Source of the DNA: Sphaerulina vaccinii
Taxonomy: Eukaryota; Ascomycota; Dothideomycetes; Mycosphaerellales; Mycosphaerellaceae
Length of the DNA: 64,000 nucleotides
NCBI GenBank assembly: GCA_022570795.1
Contig: JAKUDP010000025.1
Location: 1,069,001-1,133,000 of the forward strand
Direction: 5' to 3'
Shown here one piece after another: positions 33,037 through 44,589 of the stretch; positions within the stretch are counted from its first letter, which is position 1, and each line of letters starts with the position of its first letter. The position numbers and the translations under genes were made by a program. Under the pieces are notes generated by a model. The model was not told the DNA's origin, searched no databases, and saw only the letters and a program-made list of their open reading frames with translations.

Positions 33037-34346
33037 ATGGCACCGGGTGCTCTCATCGTTACCACTTCTAGTGGACGCACATCACCTCTATACGATTCGG
33101 ACGATGCTGCACCAGCAGTGCAATCACCATCACGACAGGTCGAGTATAGAGGCTACGATCATGTTACCTGGTGGGTAGGCAATGCAAAACAGGTCGCCCA
33201 GGTATGAAGCTGCATATCACTGCTCAATGGCTCCCTTCTCCTAACCAGACCTAACAGTTCTACATAACCCGCATGGGCTTCCAACCCGTAGCTTACAAAG
33301 GACTCGAGACCGGATCCCGCTTCATCGCTTCCCACGTAGTTCGAAATGGCGATGTTCGATTCGCCTTCACATCACCCATCCGCTCTTCCTCACGACAAGC
33401 TCTAAACCCAGCTCCAGCAAAAGACCAAAAGCTTCTGGACGAAATGTACGACCACTTAGACAAACACGGCGATGGAGTCAAAGACGTGGCCTTCGAAGTC
33501 GACGACGTCCACGCAGTCTACCACAACGCAATCTCTGCAGGCGCTTCCTCCATCAGTCCACCACGCACTGAAAGCTCTAAAGAAGGAGATGTGATCCTCG
33601 CCTCAATCCGCACATATGGCGACACAACTCATACTTTCATTCAACGCACAACGTATACTGGCCCATTCCTGCCAGGTTATCGTGCGATATCCACGCCAGA
33701 TGCATCAACATCCTATCTACCCTCGATAAGCCTAGAAGCCATCGATCACTGCGTCGGAAACCAGGACTGGAACGAAATGGACGATGCATGCGATTTCTAC
33801 GAACGTTGTCTTGGATTCCATCGATTCTGGTCTGTAGATGACAAAGACATCTGTACAGACTACTCCGCTTTGAAGAGCATAGTAATGAGTTCTGAGAACG
33901 GCATCGTCAAAATGCCAATCAATGAACCTGCTGAGGGCAAGAAGAAGAGCCAAATCGAAGAATATGTCGACTTTTACAACGGACCCGGTGTACAACATAT
34001 TGCTCTCCGAACTACCAACATTATTGACGCGGTGACGAACTTGAGGTCGAGAGGTGTGGAGTTCATTTCTGTGCCGGAGACGTATTATGAGCAGATGAGA
34101 ATGAGGATCAAGGAGAGTGGGTTGAAGCTTAAGGAGAGCTTTGAGACGATACAGCGACTTAACATTCTGATTGACTTCGACGCTGGAGGTTACTTGTTGC
34201 AGTTGTTCACGAAGCCGCTTATGGACAGGCCGACTGTGTTCATTGAGATTATACAGAGAGAGAACTTCGATGGGTTCGGTGCGGGAAACTTCAAGAGTCT
34301 GTTTGAGGCTATTGAGAGGGAGCAGGAGAGTAGAGGGAACTTGTAA
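33037..34346 (+). CDS. HPD: 4-hydroxyphenylpyruvate dioxygenase
   Basis: Fe(II) dioxygenase that turns 4-hydroxyphenylpyruvate into homogentisate, the second step of tyrosine breakdown and the entry to pyomelanin. Exons 33037-33201 and 33258-34346 around a 56-nt intron give 417 residues, normal for the family. The iron facial triad is complete: H219 (EAIDHCVGN), H302 (GVQHIALRTTN) and E385 (VFIEIIQRENFDGFG). The N-terminal vicinal-oxygen-chelate half starts GYDHVTWWVGNAKQVAQFY. The C-terminal gate helix GFGAGNFKSLFEAIEREQ is intact. Homogentisate dioxygenase and fumarylacetoacetase, often clustered with it, are not in this window; the neighbour is instead the TTC36-like gene. Confidence 0.96.
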
Positions 34347-34488
34347 AAGGCGCAGTGTTAGGCGATGCTATCGTGGTACTCGACATAGAGGATCTGTATG
34401 ACATCCATCTTTTACTTCGCTGGGATTTCGTACTCTGGGAGTGCTAACACTTTGCCGGAACTAGGTTGCACGCAAGCTATACTATTGT

Positions 34489-35487
34489 TCACTGCAGCAA
34501 TCTGTTCACCCTTTCATGGAGCTCTCGGTGCTCTCGCCTTGCTTTGAGATTGGCCCGCACGTCAATAGTAGCAAAGATGATGTAGACAGGCCACAAGATC
34601 AGCCCCAACAAAGTTGCTGCAGTCCAAGGATACCAGAACGCGGGGGCAAGTAGCTTGTTCTGCATCGACCAGCTGCCGTTGTTCATCACAACTTCCAACG
34701 AGAAGTGTCCGCCTGCAGCCAGCCACAATGGCGTCCAAGCTCTCGCGCAGTTGAACAATACTCGGGGAGTTGACATTGCTGGGAAGTCTTCAGGCAGCAT
34801 GTCTGCTATGCCCCAGAACCAAATGGCATACATTGGGGCAGTCAGCAGACCGCCTAAAGCCATCGCAAAAGCGCGAAAGAGAGGACTATCGAGTATTGGA
34901 GTTGAACAGCTTAGGTTCGCCTGAGGTTTCGGATTCTCTATGCAGAACCACCAGCCAAGGGTAGCTCGACGTTGGAGGAGGCAGATCAGGGTCGACATGC
35001 ATAGCATTGTTGACATTGCAAGCATGGAAATTGCGTACGCTGTTTGCAATCGAAGAGCTTTTGATCGAAAGTGTCTGATCTCCCTTGAACAAAGAGGACA
35101 TTGTGTGATCCTCTGCTGAACGACCACGTATTCCTGCACGCAGGTCTTGCACCATGTGTGTCCACAGGGAAGCGCCAATGGAGTCGCAACAGGCTCCTCA
35201 GGATCGAGAAATCCTCGCTTGCAGATCGGGCACTCCTCTCCCTCTTGCATGCGACGCTTCGGCAGCTGACGTAGAGTCGAAGTGAAGTTTGTGAGTAGTG
35301 GTAGTGGCGTATTGTATTGTGTGCTGTCGGGCTTGGGTAAGCATATCCATGTAGTGGATCCGAGGGCGAGCGCCAGCCCGTCGAAGACATAGATTGACCA
35401 CAGATTGGAGTGGGATATCCAGAGGCCGAAAGCAAGGCCAAGCGCCAGGCCAAGCGCCAGACTTGATAGGTGACACGTGAAGCTCAT
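34489..35487 (-). CDS. membrane RING-finger E3 ligase
   Basis: A 332-residue protein with N-terminal hydrophobic helices (LSSLALGLALGLAFGLWI, IYVFDGLALALGS), a cytosolic C3HC4 RING and three or four more membrane segments after it (AYAISMLAMSTMLCMSTLIC, AFAMALGGLLTAPMYAIWFW, TAATLLGLILWPVYIIFAT). All eight zinc ligands are present: C86, C89, C108, H110, C113, C116, C130 and C133 (CPICKRG, CGHTWCKTC, CPLC). It is likely a ubiquitin ligase of an internal membrane; substrates are unknown. The N-terminal LA-LG repeats come from a short tandem DNA repeat at about 35430-35460. No intron is needed. Confidence 0.82.
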   Translation of the reverse strand: MSFTCHLSSLALGLALGLAFGLWISHSNLWSIYVFDGLALALGSTTWICLPKPDSTQYNTPLPLLTNFTSTLRQLPKRRMQEGEECPICKRGFLDPEEPVATPLALPCGHTWCKTCVQEYVVVQQRITQCPLCSREIRHFRSKALRLQTAYAISMLAMSTMLCMSTLICLLQRRATLGWWFCIENPKPQANLSCSTPILDSPLFRAFAMALGGLLTAPMYAIWFWGIADMLPEDFPAMSTPRVLFNCARAWTPLWLAAGGHFSLEVVMNNGSWSMQNKLLAPAFWYPWTAATLLGLILWPVYIIFATIDVRANLKARREHRELHERVNRLLQ

Positions 35488-37600
35488 GTTGACTTTGCTC
35501 GTGCTGTTTCACTGCGAACAGAAGATGCTGGGTTTGGCTTCGTGTGTAAATGTGATGTCCTTTAGGCAAATTGGCCAAGAGATGCATACGGCTCGACACC
35601 CGCGCAAGTGAAGTGTCTCAGACACGTGCAGAGACACATAAATCAGGATTTATAAATGCATCGCCCGCATTGCTCGGGGTCCAGGAAGCCAGAGGAAGAT
35701 GTTTGTTGACTCTGCCTCACGCGTTGCGCCATATCAGACCTCGCTGCCTCGCCAAGTGGCTCAAAATTGCTAGATCTTGCTCCGGAACTCCTTGCAGTAT
35801 AGCGGCCGCTGGCTTCGGTATGCAAATCTTGAGGTTGCTGGTTTCGAGACATTCTGAAGCTCTGAGATGCGCGCGTCGCACAAGTTCAACTATCTTACCT
35901 GCACGGTCACAAGGACCTGACAGAGCCGCGCTCCTCGGTTTTACCACCTACCTTTGCGTCGCTCCCTAGATGCGCTGGCCACGAGCTATATGGAGTCGCG
36001 AGCTGCCCATTGCAGATTGCCGACATAGCTCGCTCGGTCACTGCAGCGCCATCTCCGAGACAGTCCAACCCCACGAATCGTGACTACAAGCGCATTCGCC
36101 TCGACGAGCTCTGTATGTAGGCTCTACGCCCGGTTCTGAGGGGCAATAATCTTAGCATACCATCACGTGAAGGGCGACCTATACCAGGATCGCTGCTTAT
36201 CGTGTCGAGGGTGTGGAGAGCTTGGTTGGATGCCCCAAGAAGAGGGGAAGCTCTGTCGATCGAGGACGGGTCGCTGGCGTGGGTGTGCTGCGTTGATGGC
36301 GATCGGATTCCTGTATCGAGCCATGGACAATACTGCCAAGTGCGGTGGCAATTGGCCTCAGGCTCCTTGAAGTGCGAAGACGAGGCTGAGGGAGCACATT
36401 CGGGGCCGTTTGTGGTCCAGTGTACAGAGCTTGTAGGATGAGTGTTCTTGAGCCATATATTGTGCTCAATGAATGGACTTGAGCATAGAAGCCATGGACC
36501 AGTAGAGTAGTCGAGAGTGAGGTAGGAGGAGGCTCAGGCCGGCATGACTATACGCAGCTTAGCAAAGATAGTGTTCGAGTGTGGTGTCGAAGCTCCAGGT
36601 CGCGCTGAGAGATGTGTGAGTGTGATCAGTAAAACCTGGACTTCTTGAAAGAAGCACACTGAGAGAAGAATATCGAGGCACTTGGAGGGAGGCCCCAGTA
36701 TTTTGTATGTCGATGGTCGTAAGTCGCCTGAATAATCGCTTGGTAGAGTTCAGGTTCAACCCATGCAAGGCTGCAGCCTCGTGGGATGCTGCAGAGTGTG
36801 GGGGTCGTGTCGTTGTGTATGTCTTCTGTTCTTGACTTTGTGCTCGTGATCTTGCAATTGATGGTTGGTGCCAATGCGGTCGCACTGGTCATTTGCAGTT
36901 CATGGAACATGTTGTCCAGGAAAGAGAGAGACAGAGTGCAGTGAAGTGCGATATTTATGCAATTTCAGCCAGGTCGCACAGTGCTCAATGCTTCTGCGGG
37001 GCGATCACCAAGGATTTCCAGCCACACTGCACGCGACAACGATGATGATGAGAACTTCCTGAGCAAGATACAGGAGTACATCCCGCTCATATATGCAGGT
37101 CCGAACTTCCACAGCGAGCCGTCCGATGCTGTCCCGGCAGAGTAATACTTCAACCCTCGGCATGCCGATATCAGGTGTCGCGTGCTTGATGACAGTCTTC
37201 CTCTACAGCTCTATGTTACGTAAGAGCCTTGGCACACAACGTGCATACCTTCCAGTGTAGCGAGTAGATAACGAACACAATTACAATACCATGCACTGAA
37301 TGAATCACTGCATAACACTCTACAGGCTAGGCGTTATGCTGACGAGTCCCTAAACGAGACCACGAAGCGTTGCAGACAGGTTCCGCAGAAGAAGTGAAGC
37401 CGAACACTTGATCGCACAGAGCTATCTCAGCTTGACTCGCCTAAGCTCATCCGAGATCGCACTGACGTGACAGTCGTAGCATCTTACCTATAGTAGCGTA
37501 CGCATTCGTTGCTCTCAGTTCGCTTGTCTTGTTCGACACCTACCGGACACCTGATTTACTTGTAAAAGTCCCACTTCCACACAAACGCCACAACACAATC
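35488..37600. other. 2.1-kb gap with no supported gene
   Basis: Several short frames (for example near 36200-36440 and, on the minus strand, 36910-36620) contain some Cys or Trp, but none has a start, motif and stop that form a convincing gene. No RNA gene was seen. Confidence 0.45.
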
Positions 37601-38691
37601 ATGCCTCCAGCAAAGTACCCACAGCGCAAGATCGGAGACGACTACGTCTCCGCCCAAGGCCTAGGATGCATGGGAATGAACTTCGCCTACACCAGCTATG
37701 GCGGCTACGATGATGAGGAGTCTGCCAAAGTCCTCACGCGAGCCCTTGACCTCGGTATCGACTTCTGGGACACTTCTGATATCTACGGACCACACACGAA
37801 CGAGAAGCTCATTGGCAAGTGGTTCAAAGATACTGGCAGAAGAAATGAGGTCTTCCTCGCCACCAAGTTTGGGAACTTGCGTGGTCCAGATGGCTCACCT
37901 CAAGTCAGAGGCGACAAGGAGTGGGTGAAGCAGGCCTGCAAAGAGAGTCTCGAGAGGTTAGGAATTGAGCAGATTGACCTGTACTATCAACATCGTGTCG
38001 ACGACAAAGTCCCTATCGAGGAGACTGTTCAGGCCATGGTCGAGCTGAAGAATGAAGGCAAGATCCGCTATCTCGGGCTGTCAGAGTGCTCAGCAAACAC
38101 ATTGAGAAGAGCGCACAAAGTGCATCCCATCGCGGCAGCCCAGATGGAGTTCTCACCTTTCGCCCTAGAGATCGAATCAGAACAGACCAAGTTCCTGCAG
38201 ACTGCTCGCGAGCTTGGAGTCAAGATCGTTGCGTATAGTCCACTTGGGCGAGGCTTTTTGACAGGTACTCTGAAAAGCCGAACAGATCTGGATGATACAG
38301 ATAATCGCAAGAATCATCCTCGATTCTCAGAAGCTAATTTTGATGATAACTTGAAGCTTGTGAACAAGTTGTCAGACCTGGCGGCGAAGAAAGGTGTTAC
38401 GCCTGGTCAGCTCTCGATTGCGTGGGTGCTTGCTCAGGGGTCAGTTCTCACGTTCTTGTAGTGCGAGATTTCAAGTAGCTAACTCTTGGTAGCGATGACT
38501 TCGTTCCGATCCCAGGGACAAAGCGTGTCAAGTACCTGGAGGAGAATGCCAAAGCGGTCGATGTCCAGCTTAGCAAAGAAGAAGAACAAGAGTTCCGTAA
38601 GGCTGTTGAGAGCGTCGGTGGTGGCAAAGGCGAGCGATATCCCGCTGCGATGTTGGCTAAATGCTTCGGAGATTTGCCATTGCCAAAGTAG
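37601..38691 (+). CDS. aldo-keto reductase
   Basis: NADPH-dependent aldo-keto reductase of the large fungal YakC/AKR13-like type, 345 residues. Exons 37601-38439 and 38493-38691 join within a Gly codon (VLAQG/DDFVPIPGTKR). The donor is GTCAGT, weaker than others here. The catalytic tetrad is D57 and Y62 (WDTSDIYG), K89 (LATKFGN) and H131 (LYYQHRVD). The NADP-binding end includes PIPGTKRVKYLEENA. The substrate is unknown; relatives reduce aldehydes, sugars or pyridoxal. It converges on the sugar-porter gene with an 84-bp gap. Confidence 0.9.
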
Positions 38692-38775
38692 GGCAGGGAT
38701 CGTTCATGCATATAGGAATGATGAGTGCTACTCTAGTTGAGCACTTCTAGTAATGCTTGAGCATTGGTAGAGCGC

Positions 38776-40431
38776 TTATATCTTCTCCTCAACCTGTGCC
38801 GCAACACCAGTCTTGTCCTTCTCCGAAGCATAGTCGGACAGCTCACTGTTGTTCTCAAACACATGCGTCTTCCACTGTCGGACTGGGATCCTCTCGACGA
38901 AGAACCTCTCAAGCTCAGCATTTGTCCTGCCAGTTGTCTCTCCCACGCAGAACCAAGAGTACGCCAACGTGATCAAAGAGGTACCAGCGTATACGAATCC
39001 CACCATAGGTCCCAACTCAGCGTCGTAATATAGATATGGAGATGTGAAGACCATCATCCAGACTGTGAAGAAGAATGTCCCGAGGGCACAGCTCGTAATT
39101 TTGTTCCTGTTGCGGCCCACAGCCATTTCCGAGGCGATTGTGTATGACAGTGTGCCGATCGAGAAGTTGTAGAACACGATGTTGAAGTAGGCGAAGACGA
39201 CAATGAGGATTCCAACAGTGCGGCTGAACTCTCCATCGGCATCCTTAGTCGTGCCTAGACCTCCAACACACACCAGGGAGATGATCATGCCGATTGTGCA
39301 TACGAGGAGGTTGGTTCGGCGATTGATTTTGTTGCCGAAGATGACCGAGCAGCCGACTGTAACGATTTGGACGACGTAGATGATCGTGTTGATTGTGAAA
39401 GGCTCGCCGACTCCGATGGATTGAGCAAACACCACTCCGTATGTGTACCAGAACTGGATGCCGTTGATCTGTTGTGCGAACTGGAACATATCAGTCAGCT
39501 AGGAACATCATTTCGTCAAAACTGGCACTCACCATGACACCACATGCGTAGATGAGTTTCCTTCGCTCGATTGGGTCGGTGATCAGCGAAGACCAGCTGC
39601 TCTCGGCCGCCATCTCTCGGTCACGAGAGATCTGATCATCGATAATTGTAAGGTCTGTCTCGGGATCATAGACGGTGGTACTGCGGTTAATCTTGATCAA
39701 TGCCTTTCTAGCATCATCTCGTCTGTTCTTCGACATGAACCAAACTGGCGATTCCGGAGTGAAGATGAGCAGAATGAGCATAGTCACCGGCAAGACCGTG
39801 AGCAGACCCATGGGCAGCTGATACTGAGCCTTTCCATCAATTGTCTCTGTCCCTTGGTTGACGCAAGCTCCCACGAACTGGGCGATAGATTGCATGAACT
39901 GGAACATCATCAACGCAGGTCCACGGATTGGCGAAGGTGCCACATCTGCAACGTAGACCAGGCATGTAGCTGTGAACTGGCCAACTCCCAGACCGACAAA
40001 GACTCTGCCGACGTAGAACACGCCATCGATGCTGTATGCACAGACTTGGATGATTGCTCCGAGGATGATACAGACCGAAGCACAAGCAAACACCGCTCTG
40101 CGTCCGAATTTGTCGTTGATTGGTGCAGCGATCAAAGCTCCCAGGAATTCTCCAACGTAGATGATAGATGCTGATACTGAGAGGAATGTCGTGCCGAGGA
40201 AGTATGTTCCGTCTGTGTCCAGAGTACCGTAGTCGCGCTGGAAGTAGGTCATGCCTTGTATTCCAGTGTAGTAGATTGTCTGTTGCATACGCCGTCAGTT
40301 TTTGATTTAGTGCATTCTTCAAGGCAACTTACATCATAACCATAGCAGAGTGCACCAATGGTGGCCACCAGACAGTAAAAGATAGCCCATCGATGCTGTG
40401 CCCAGTCGATGTTGAGATTGAGTCCTCCCAT
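38776..40431 (-). CDS. MFS sugar transporter
   Basis: Twelve-helix sugar/H+ symporter of the fungal sugar-porter family, 516 residues. Exons are 40431-40333, 40279-39533 and 39480-38776, both introns in phase 0 (53, 52 nt). Signatures are the first helix WAIFYCLVATIGALCYGYD, DKFGRRAVF after helix 2, the PESPVWFMSKNRRDDARKAL loop motif, QQINGIQFWYTYGVVF in helix 7 and GETTGRTNAELERFF after the last helix, a variant of PETKGxxxEE. It looks closer to alpha-glucoside, lactose or hexose porters than to quinate carriers, but the substrate is not determinable. The tail is acidic. Confidence 0.9.
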
Positions 40432-41037
40432 CTTGACCGACTGCTTGAGATTTCTGTATCAGTTGTACCCGGAGTGGCCAAACGGTGAGCGAAAGATAAG
40501 AAATGCGATCCGGCCTGCCCTCAACTCCCAAGCAAAGATCTTTCAAGACACTTGGGGAACCCTCAGGCCTTATAGATTGCACTTACCCCTTCAGCATGTC
40601 TCGCGATGAGGCCCCGGGGTCTCCACATGGAGTCGGAGCATAGTCATTGCCAAGAGATATGGGCAGATTCTCCGCACGTGGTATGCGGGTTGTCTAAGGG
40701 CCTTAGCTTGGCTGATGTAGTGAAACACTTCTTCAGGCTTTGTATGGACTCAACGAATGCCTGTAGGCATGTGGAGAACGGCATTGCTCGCGAAAGTGGT
40801 CAAGTCTGCTGGCAGATTCGTGGTGAGTACTTGGCAGGTAACATAGTGTCTCGGCATGCCGATATAGAGCCGACGACCAGCCCGGATGAGATGCGAGGTT
40901 GCTTAGGTGTCGCTTGGCGTTGTGCAGAAGGTGCATTATTGGCGAGGAAGCGACCGCGGAGTGGCGAGTCATAAGTTCATTCGAGCTTGAGTAGCTTGTT
41001 CGTCGTATATTGTCACGTTGATGCTAGGCATAGGCGA
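40432..41037. other. intergenic gap between two MFS genes
   Basis: About 0.6 kb with no supported gene. It carries the sugar-porter promoter (read leftwards) and the 3' end of the DAL5-type gene. Confidence 0.5.
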
Positions 41038-42603
41038 CTAAAGATGGTACCTGAAGTCCAACGCCCAGTCTCCAGTCTTCACTTTTCTTGTGTCCTCGAT
41101 CTCGCCATTCGCAATCTTATCCTTCTTGATGTTGCAAGACCTGATGTAGAGCATCTTGGAGATGATGACAAGCTGACTGATGCAGACTGCTCCCAATGAG
41201 AAACCGTTTCCGAGCATATAGGGCGCTTTCCTGTATATCTGGCCAGCTACAATCCCTGCTGTGTTGCCAATGGTCTGCTGCAGTCCGATGGAGGTCGCGC
41301 GGCGGTAATGAGGTGCAGTGTTAACATTCAGCCATGTCAGATTGAGTCCAGGACCAGTGTATACAGCTATGGCAACGAGGAATGTGGCGAAGAAGCGTAC
41401 GCCCACTGGCAAAGATGTAACCAGTAGGAGGATGTAGCCAACAATGCCGAAGATGTTGGCAAATATCAGGAACTGTGGATCTTGAGTCAGCAGACGAATA
41501 TCTTCTAGACAGTACTTCTGCGCTTACCGGCGCTCTCAGCTCGTATCGGTCTGACAGGAACGCCAAGCTGACGAAAGCAAGACCTCCCACAGCATAGATC
41601 GGGACAGTCAAGTACTGGGTCTGGTATGTATCGTAGCCCATCTCAGAGATAATCGATGGCAGAAAGGTGCTGAATCCATACAGTAAGATGTCCTGGCAGA
41701 ACTGAATAAGTCCACTGATGTAGACCTTGGGATCTTTGAGAGCAATCTTGACCTCCGCCCAGTCGAAGTCATCGCTGCCCATATACGCCGCCCGTTGGAT
41801 TTGTCGATGTTCCATGAGCTCCTTCTGTCTCGTGGTGAGGAAGTAAGCTTTGCCAGGATTGTTCGGAAGTCCAAACCAGACAAGGCCTGCGACGATAATG
41901 GAGAAGATCCCCTCGATGATGTAGACCCATCTCCAGCCCTCGTAACCGGCGATACCGTCCATGTGCAGGATACCGTAGGCTAGGAGACCACCAAAGGCAC
42001 CGGAGATGGCAGTGCACACGAAGAGGTAGGAAACTCTCTTGGCCTGCTCTTCTCGTCGGTAGATCATGGTTAGGTACAGGTTCAGTCCAGGGAACAATCC
42101 ACCTTCGCAGGCACCAAGAATAAGTCGCACCACGTATAGCCCGGCAATGTTCTGTATGAAGCCTGAAAATATCGTAACCAAAGACCAGACAACAGCCAGA
42201 CCAGTCATCATCACCCGGGGCGTAAGCTTCTTGAGCAGAATAGCCCATGGTGTTTCTGAAAGCACATAGGTGGCATAGAAGATCGACACTGCTGTAGAGA
42301 ACTCCTGAGCTGAAGCACCAATGTCTGCTGGCATTCCAGCCACCTAGCGTAAGTCAGCATATGCGCGACACTTGATGGCATGCTCCCAAGTCATACCTTG
42401 ACATTGCCGATATTGGAGCGATCCAAGAAGCACGAGAGGTAGACCAGCATAATGATGGGCACCAAGAACAAGTCGAGCTTGGCCAATAACTTGACCTCCT
42501 CCTTATGGTCAATAACAACATCTTGGAGTGTGCCTTGCTCTTGCGCGGAGGACGCATCATTAGCTGTCATGGCGGTGTGCTTCTCATCGGTAATGGATGC
42601 CAT
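41038..42603 (-). CDS. DAL5-type (anion:cation symporter) MFS permease
   Basis: Twelve-helix plasma-membrane permease of the ACS family, whose yeast member Dal5 imports allantoate and dipeptides; other members carry nicotinate, pantothenate or biotin. Exons 42603-42397, 42343-41528 and 41472-41038 (introns 53, 55 nt) give 485 residues. Typical features are LDLFLVPIIMLVYLSCFLDR then SNIGNVKVAGM, ETPWAILLKK, GACEGGLFPGLNLYLTMIYR, EGWRWVYIIEG and LGLPNN-like FGLPNNPGKAYFL. C-terminal helices include TIGNTAGIVAGQIYRKAP. It is adjacent to the sugar porter and the aldo-keto reductase; shared metabolism is possible but unproven. Confidence 0.9.
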
Positions 42604-43377
42604 GATGAAGAGCTACAGTCTTGTGAATTGCGAGAACTTGATGCGAACATCTGGAAGTAGATCGTCACCTCAACTTAACTTGTCTTGAGCTCGGCTTCGC
42701 ACCTTTTCGCCGTGTAGCCCTATCGTTGCTGTAGTGTTATCGCCAGGACCCACATCTGATAATATGCGATACCAGACCCTGCAGCAGATCGATCCTTTGC
42801 ATTCGGTGTTCTGGTATACCAATAGCTACATGTCGAAATCTCTGGTATAGAACGAGGTTGTGTTGTCGTGATCGCCGCGATGAGCCTCAATGGGGAGGGA
42901 GAAGGAAGCCGAGTGGCTTGAGGCCACCAGTCGCGTCAGGAAGTAGACACATGTCGAGGCTGAGGCTGAGTGCGACGTGAGAAGTTGAGCAGTGATGCCA
43001 CAGCAGAGTTGTAGTTCTAGCAATACGAAGACTGATGATCGTTGAAAGCTGTGATGAGATGAACAGCACGCGAGGTTCAAGAAGAGAAGGGATGAGAGGA
43101 AGGAACGTGAAATGAGCCCCACTTTCATTGGCCTTGGCAGTCTTTTGAACAGCACTTGTCGCGACACGCCGTGCACGTCCAATATCCATTCATCGACAAC
43201 GCTATCAACCTCATCAAGGCCACAGCAGCGTACTGACCGGCAAGAAGGATGAGCCTTGTAGTGCCCCACGAAGACAATACTGGGCGAGCAGCCTCCAGCT
43301 GGAGATAACCTGAGCCACAACCATCAGCACGAAACGCAGCCCAATTTGCAAGCTGAATGCGTACCTCGAAGTGATCT
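42604..43377. other. intergenic gap
   Basis: No gene supported. Minus-strand frames here carry short hydrophobic stretches, but no start-motif-stop combination reads as a protein. Confidence 0.45.
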
Positions 43378-43782
43378 CTACAGACCTCCTTCGCATGATA
43401 CAGGAGTATCCGCTCTCGGAGCCGGCTTGAAGTCTTCCGGTTCGGAGATCCCGACGTCCTCAATCACCTCCTTCTTGATTGTTGATCTGGACCTTGCCTT
43501 CTTCACTGGCTGCTCCGTCTCGTCCAGCGCCCATTTCCTCTTTGGCAACGGTTCTGTTGGCGTGGCTTCGGAAACTGATCTCTGGCTTGACTTGTTGCCT
43601 CCACGTGGTAGGGCGAGCTTTTTCGCGATGCGAGTCCAAGCATTGGACGCTGAGCCAACATTTGTGAAGCCACCTTCTTTGGCCAGTTTCTTGAAGTCGA
43701 TCTTCACCTCGCCTTGAAGACACAGCCAGGCGAGTGGAAGGAGTTCCTGGTCACGAGCTGCCAAGGCCTTGATAGCAGACAT
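43378..43782 (-). CDS. small SANT/Myb-like DNA-binding protein
   Basis: A 134-residue protein with an N-terminal helical domain of the kind found in many small ascomycete nuclear proteins: DQELLPLAWLCLQGEVKIDF, KKLAKEGGFTNVGSASNAW and TRIAKKLALPRG. The three-helix pattern ending in an A/V-x-W/I-x-x-(I/L)-KK segment suggests a Myb/SANT-type fold. The tail is basic and Ser/Thr-rich (KRKWALDETEQPVKKARSRS), with two nuclear-localisation-like stretches and a SUMO-like IKKEV. The start at 43782 (MSAIKAL) was chosen over a longer in-frame leader. The chromodomain gene 2 kb away begins with a similar DQKLL domain. Function unknown. Confidence 0.6.
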   Translation of the reverse strand: MSAIKALAARDQELLPLAWLCLQGEVKIDFKKLAKEGGFTNVGSASNAWTRIAKKLALPRGGNKSSQRSVSEATPTEPLPKRKWALDETEQPVKKARSRSTIKKEVIEDVGISEPEDFKPAPRADTPVSCEGGL

Positions 43783-43869
43783 TTTCAAGACCTCGTTGTC
43801 AAAAGCAGATGACCTTGAAGATGCTATCGAGCTGCGCAATGCAATTTAACAAGCTGAGAAAGAAGACTG

Positions 43870-44286
43870 CTAAGCAAGCTTATGAGAGCATAATACCACC
43901 CCACGTAAGTCCGAGCTGGTGAATGGACATATCTGATCGATCACTGGTTCCCTCTGGGCATCAACCTCTCGTTGAGCACGAAGTGCCGACATGCCATGCA
44001 TGACATATACGATCCAGTGTTGTCCACGGCAAAGCCGGCTCACACAGCTCCAGGAATGGCTAATCCGAAAATCGTGGCCGTAGAACAAATCCACATGATG
44101 GAAGGAACAGTATCTTTCGCGTCGCAAGCTCACGCAAGTGACCTGCTGCGGATCCCATCGTCCCACGACTTTCTCGCCAAAGCTAAGCTCACAAGTCTTT
44201 CCGTCAAGGGTCTTGCTCTGTCGATGTCCTCGCTTATGGACCAGGCCTGCGAGCAGATGTGCGAAGACAAGCACCAAAAGACTCAT
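43870..44286 (-). CDS. possible small secreted Cys-containing protein
   Basis: An intronless 138-residue frame starts with a plausible signal peptide (MSLLVLVFAHLLAGLVHK) followed by a KR site. The remainder has seven cysteines (KTCEL, VTCVS, RYCSF, SWSCVSRLC, QICPF, VLCSH). No family is recognised. A competing plus-strand open frame covers part of the same DNA but has no ATG start or motif. An internal GTGAGC could be a donor, so the 3' half is uncertain. Confidence 0.35.
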   Translation of the reverse strand: MSLLVLVFAHLLAGLVHKRGHRQSKTLDGKTCELSFGEKVVGRWDPQQVTCVSLRRERYCSFHHVDLFYGHDFRISHSWSCVSRLCRGQHWIVYVMHGMSALRAQREVDAQREPVIDQICPFTSSDLRGVVLCSHKLA

Positions 44287-44589
44287 ATCTTTCACAATCG
44301 TGTGCAGCGAACTCTGGTCGAATCTTTAAATGCTCATCCCGGTCGAAGTCTCGATATGCCCCGCCGGTACGTACACTGCTCGACTCAGCTCGCCTCATTC
44401 GCAGCCTTCATTGTCTGCTGTTGTTCCAACACTCTTGTCGAACTTCCTTTCCCGTTCGCTGCGAGCAGATCAGGGAAAGACATCTTGAACAGACAAGGGA
44501 ATGTAGCTGCCTTCCGATTCCGCACAGAACTCTATCAGCTACCCATATCATTGCGAATCACGATGCGACACTGAAGTTCCTATGCGACA

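Noticed and set aside
43972..44574. 200-residue plus-strand open frame
   Set aside because: It has no ATG at its start, no motif, and overlaps a minus-strand frame with a better signal peptide; treated as a shadow.
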